From Dehalococcoidia bacterium UBA1328 (lineage in GTDB: Bacteria > Chloroflexota > Dehalococcoidia > Lucifugimonadales > Lucifugimonadaceae): a DNA stretch of 33,578 bases. The stretch's first letter is position 1. Each line of letters begins with the position of its first letter. Under the pieces are notes generated by a model. The model had not been told where the DNA came from and did no database searches. It saw only the letters and a list, made by a program, of their open reading frames with translations. A program made the position numbers and the translations under genes. Positions 31,049 through 33,578 of the stretch are shown here, piece by piece. The DNA is taken from positions 1 to 33,578 of the forward strand of contig DBTA01000050.1 of NCBI GenBank assembly GCA_002306815.1, written 5' to 3'.

Positions 31049-32167
31049 ATGGCAGAATCCACCGACGCTACAGTCGAAGAGAAAGAAGTTTCTACTGAAC
31101 CTGTAGGAGTGGACACCGATGGTTTCGGCGCAAGCGCCGTGCAGGATGAGGTTGTCCTGGATGTAAAGGATCTTCAGACACATTTCACCACCCGATGGGG
31201 AACGGTGAAGGCTGTGGATGGCGTTAGTTACCACGTTCGACGAGGTGAGACCCTCGGAATCGTGGGTGAATCAGGGTCAGGTAAGTCCGTTACCGCTCTC
31301 TCTCTGATGCGTCTAGTTCCTTCACCTCCTGGAAACATTGTTGGTGGTGAAGTACAGCTTGGAGGTCGAAACCTACTTGATCTTTCCGAGGCTGATATGA
31401 CTCAGGTCCGTGGTGGTGAAATCTCAATGATTCTCCAGGACCCGATGCAAGCATTGAACCCGGTTTTCAGTATTGAGAATCAGGTAGGTGAGGCGATCAA
31501 TATTCACCAGGGTCTGAAAGGTGAGGCGCTGTGGGACAAGGTTGTTGACTCACTCCGAAAGGTGCGAATTCCAGCTCCAGAGTCTCGAGCTAAGGACTAC
31601 CCACACCAGCTTTCAGGTGGCATGCGACAGCGCGTTGTTGGTGCTATCGGTATTTCATCCGCCCCGGCAGTGATTATTGCTGACGAGCCGACGACTTCAC
31701 TCGACGTGACGATTCAGGCGGCTTACTTGCGACTGCTGCGTCAGATTCAGCAGGAAGAGGGAGTTGGAATTATCTTCATCACCCACGACTTCGGAATCGT
31801 TGCCAAGATGTGTGACCGGGTTGCGGTTATGTACGCTGGCCGAATCGTCGAAGTTGCTGATGTTCGCACTATTTTCAACGAGCCTCTGCACGAATACACA
31901 AAGGCACTGATTGGTTCAGTCCCGAAATTGGAAGAGAAGACGGGTCGACTGCCTCAGATCGAAGGTCAGCCACCGCTGCTTTACAACCTTCCACCGGGTG
32001 ACGCATTTGCACCTCGATCAACTCTAGAGTTCACGGATGAGGATTCTGCACGTCGCCCACCGCTGCTCGAGGTCGAGCCAGGTCACTGGGTCCAGCTTTC
32101 CAAGAGCTCTGTTGCCGACTACGACAAGTATGCGCATCTGATGCCAGACGAAGAAGACGAAGAGTAA
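31049..32167 (+). CDS. Oligopeptide/dipeptide ABC transporter ATPase (OppD/DppD type)
   Basis: 372 residues. An acidic Asp/Glu-rich extension of about 35 residues precedes the ATPase. Walker A GESGSGKS (73-80), LSGGMRQR, Walker B IIADEPTTSLDVTIQA and the switch His in FITHDFG are intact, and the loop LQDPMQALNPVFSI is typical of OppD. The C-terminal oligopeptide-transporter tail is present as LPPGDAFAPRSTLEF, but the cysteines found in most OppD/DppD tails are absent. ATG 31049 follows AGGGGA (31036-31041). Permeases and binding protein are not in this window. Confidence 0.88.
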   Translation: MAESTDATVEEKEVSTEPVGVDTDGFGASAVQDEVVLDVKDLQTHFTTRWGTVKAVDGVSYHVRRGETLGIVGESGSGKSVTALSLMRLVPSPPGNIVGGEVQLGGRNLLDLSEADMTQVRGGEISMILQDPMQALNPVFSIENQVGEAINIHQGLKGEALWDKVVDSLRKVRIPAPESRAKDYPHQLSGGMRQRVVGAIGISSAPAVIIADEPTTSLDVTIQAAYLRLLRQIQQEEGVGIIFITHDFGIVAKMCDRVAVMYAGRIVEVADVRTIFNEPLHEYTKALIGSVPKLEEKTGRLPQIEGQPPLLYNLPPGDAFAPRSTLEFTDEDSARRPPLLEVEPGHWVQLSKSSVADYDKYAHLMPDEEDEE

Positions 32168-32211
32168 ACGGCGAACCTGAAACTAAGTTCCACGAGAATC
32201 GGTACTAACAA

Positions 32212-33294
32212 ATGACAACTGCTGAAAACGTAACTATTCCAAGCGCACCGGGTGTAGACCCGAACGCTGATGCGATTATTTCTATTCGAAACCTTCGCAA
32301 GTGGTACCAGGTTGGCGGAGGCTTCCTCGGCTTCGGTGAAAAGGTTTACCTGAAGGCTGTCGACGACGTTAGCTTTGATATTGAGCGAAACAAGACCTTT
32401 GGTCTGGTTGGTGAGTCAGGTTGTGGTAAGACCACGACTTTGAAGCTTTTGCTTGGACTGGAAACTCCAACGAGCGGTCAGATCTTCTACGAAGGCGAAG
32501 ATGTATCCACTATGTCGAAGGCTGGTAAGACGGAGTTCCGTCGATCAGTTCAGGCTGTGTTTCAGGATCCATGGTCTTCGTTGAATCCACGAATGCGTGT
32601 TCGATCTATCGTTGGTGAGCCGCTTGAAATTGCGACCACAATGACGAAGGGTCAAATTGCTACTCGAGTCGGTGATTTGCTTAGCGAGACTGGTTTGAAC
32701 CCTTATCAGGCAAACCTGTATCCGCACGAGTTCTCCGGTGGTCAGCGACAGCGAATCGGTATTGCTCGAGCGCTGGCTTTGAACCCGAAGGTTATTGCGC
32801 TTGATGAGCCAGTTTCGGCTCTCGACGTTTCGATCCGAGCTCAGATAATGAACCTGTTGGTTGACCTGCAGGAGGAGCATGGTTTGGCTTACCTGCTGGT
32901 TGCTCACAACCTAGCGACAGTTCGATACATGTGCCATGACATGGCGGTTATGTATCTCGGTGTTGTTCAGGAGTCTGGTAAGACTGAAGCAATCTTCGAT
33001 AACCCGATGCACATTTACACTAACGCTCTGGTTTCAGCGGCTCTGCCGTCGCACCCAGACATTCAGCGTGAAGAGTTCCTCCTGCCAGGTGAGGTTGTGT
33101 CACCGATCAACCCACCACCGGGTGACGTTTTCATGTCGCGTACTCCGCTTGAGGTTGACCCTAACCACAAGTATGCCAATGAGCGACCACCGCTTGTCGA
33201 GAAGGAGCCTGGACACTGGGTTGTTGAAACTCCCTGGTCAATGGCTGTAGACGCTGGCCTGAAAGTTGAGTTGACAGGTCATAAGGGCGTTTAG
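32212..33294 (+). CDS. Oligopeptide/dipeptide ABC transporter ATPase (OppF/DppF type)
   Basis: 360 residues, partner of the preceding ATPase, 44 bases apart. Walker A GESGCGKTT, FSGGQRQR, Walker B IALDEPVSALDVSIRA and VAHNLATVRYM are all present. FQDPWSSLNPRMRVRSIVGE is the classic OppF stretch. The C-terminal PPGDVFMSRTPLEV and RPPLVEKEPGHWV match the tail of OppD and again lack the usual cysteines. Opp/Dpp systems import small peptides or related solutes. A strong bidirectional terminator lies downstream at 33331-33362. Confidence 0.88.
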   Translation: MTTAENVTIPSAPGVDPNADAIISIRNLRKWYQVGGGFLGFGEKVYLKAVDDVSFDIERNKTFGLVGESGCGKTTTLKLLLGLETPTSGQIFYEGEDVSTMSKAGKTEFRRSVQAVFQDPWSSLNPRMRVRSIVGEPLEIATTMTKGQIATRVGDLLSETGLNPYQANLYPHEFSGGQRQRIGIARALALNPKVIALDEPVSALDVSIRAQIMNLLVDLQEEHGLAYLLVAHNLATVRYMCHDMAVMYLGVVQESGKTEAIFDNPMHIYTNALVSAALPSHPDIQREEFLLPGEVVSPINPPPGDVFMSRTPLEVDPNHKYANERPPLVEKEPGHWVVETPWSMAVDAGLKVELTGHKGV

Positions 33295-33311
33295 TTAGTA
33301 GCTACAACACC

Positions 33312-33377
33312 TTTGTTTTGTCTGTAATTGAAAACGCCCCCGGCAATGGCCGGGGGCGTTTTGTTTTGTCTGTAATT
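33312..33377. repeat. 18-base direct repeats flanking the opp terminator
   Basis: TTTGTTTTGTCTGTAATT occurs exactly at 33312-33329 and 33360-33377, on each side of the hairpin at 33331-33362. Confidence 0.85.
33331..33362. terminator. Bidirectional Rho-independent terminator
   Basis: AAAACGCCCCCGGC, loop AATG and GCCGGGGGCGTTTT give a 14-pair stem with A-run and T-run at the two ends. It ends the opp ATPase transcript. Confidence 0.93.
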
Positions 33378-33395
33378 TTTCATGTCCCTTAGGCT

Positions 33396-33416
33396 GGGCC
33401 CCTTTAAAAAAGGGCC
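33396..33416. repeat. Short hairpin GGCCCC-TTT / AAAGGGCC
   Basis: GGCCC and TTT pair with AAA and GGGCC around a small A-rich loop and a bulged C. Function unknown; possibly a second terminator-like stem. Confidence 0.5.
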
Positions 33417-33500
33417 AAGGATGGCGTTCTACGACGAGTTGCCGAGCATCCGATAACTTTGAGAGTTACCAGACCCTGAAGTTATTTGTCGGTCAAATGC

Positions 33501-33539
33501 AAAAGAGCCGTGGTTCGCTTTGGGGGGGGAACCACGGCT
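33501..33539 (-). terminator. Terminator of the truncated tRNA at the window end
   Basis: AGCCGTGGTTC (33506-33516) pairs with GAACCACGGCT (33529-33539). Read on the minus strand it ends in TCTTTT. The loop contains a run of eight G (33522-33529, the last of which is in the stem). Confidence 0.8.
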
Positions 33540-33556
33540 TTAATCTCGAACATGAT

Positions 33557-33578
33557 TGGCTCCCGGGCCTGGATTCGA
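33557..33578 (-). tRNA. tRNA gene, 3' end only (cut by window end)
   Basis: Minus strand ends in an encoded CCA after discriminator G, with CCCGGGA as 3' acceptor strand and TCGAATCC starting the T-arm. The anticodon lies outside the window so the amino acid cannot be named. Confidence 0.8.

Noticed and set aside
33421..33456. An 11-codon frame after the opp terminator
   Set aside because: Too short and without conservation evidence; an AAGG nearby could be chance.

Overview
The window looks like a chromosomal segment of a free-living, probably marine, member of the Chloroflexota close to the SAR202/Dehalococcoidia group. This is an inference. It rests on Pro/Thr-rich linkers after lipoprotein signals, frequent TTG starts with good Shine-Dalgarno sites, and a concentration of enolase-superfamily, HpcH/HpaI-aldolase, RraA-like and bicupin genes. 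No phage structural genes, CRISPR array or transposase were seen.

Layout. 1-4572: a vitamin B12 uptake module. The 3' end of a cobalamin riboswitch and a structured leader precede btuC, a btuF-like lipoprotein and a btuD fused to an extra C-terminal domain. A convergent CobC-type histidine phosphatase follows. 4834-9186: a LolD/MacB-type ATPase and a 1202-residue FtsX-type permease. 9317-11302 (minus): a DUF3179 membrane protein followed by mobA. 11585-16887 (plus): a six-gene catabolic-looking run of RraA-like protein, cyclophilin-like protein, zinc alcohol dehydrogenase, an amidohydrolase that has lost most metal ligands, and two bicupins. 17128-19330: crcB, a GYD-domain protein, then a non-coding stretch with a truncated tRNA-Gly, stacked inverted repeats and AT-rich DNA, a DUF151 gene and an intact tRNA-Asn. 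This is the most likely integration scar in the window. 19755-21651: a Gfo/Idh/MocA oxidoreductase and an HpcH/HpaI aldolase. 22019-26390: a beta-propeller lipoprotein, a MATE/ANK-like membrane protein, TagI and a DtxR-family regulator. 26431-30869: a mandelate-racemase-family enzyme, a second HpcH/HpaI aldolase, an iron-sulfur APS/PAPS reductase and a class III aminotransferase. 31049-33294: two Opp/Dpp ATPases closed by a strong terminator. A tRNA gene on the minus strand is cut by the window end.

How the parts fit. Three separate clusters pair a dehydrogenase, dehydratase or lyase-type enzyme with aldolases or cupins, which suggests breakdown of oxidised organic acids or sugar acids; the substrates cannot be read from sequence. 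B12 is scavenged under riboswitch control, peptides or small solutes enter by an Opp/Dpp system whose permeases lie elsewhere, and sulfate is assimilated through APS/PAPS. Intergenic DNA carries at least three families of short dispersed repeats. The most unusual signals are the structured RNA-like element between riboswitch and btuC, the degraded tRNA region at 18190-18520, the coordinated loss of metal ligands in the amidohydrolase, and the modular intergenic repeats.
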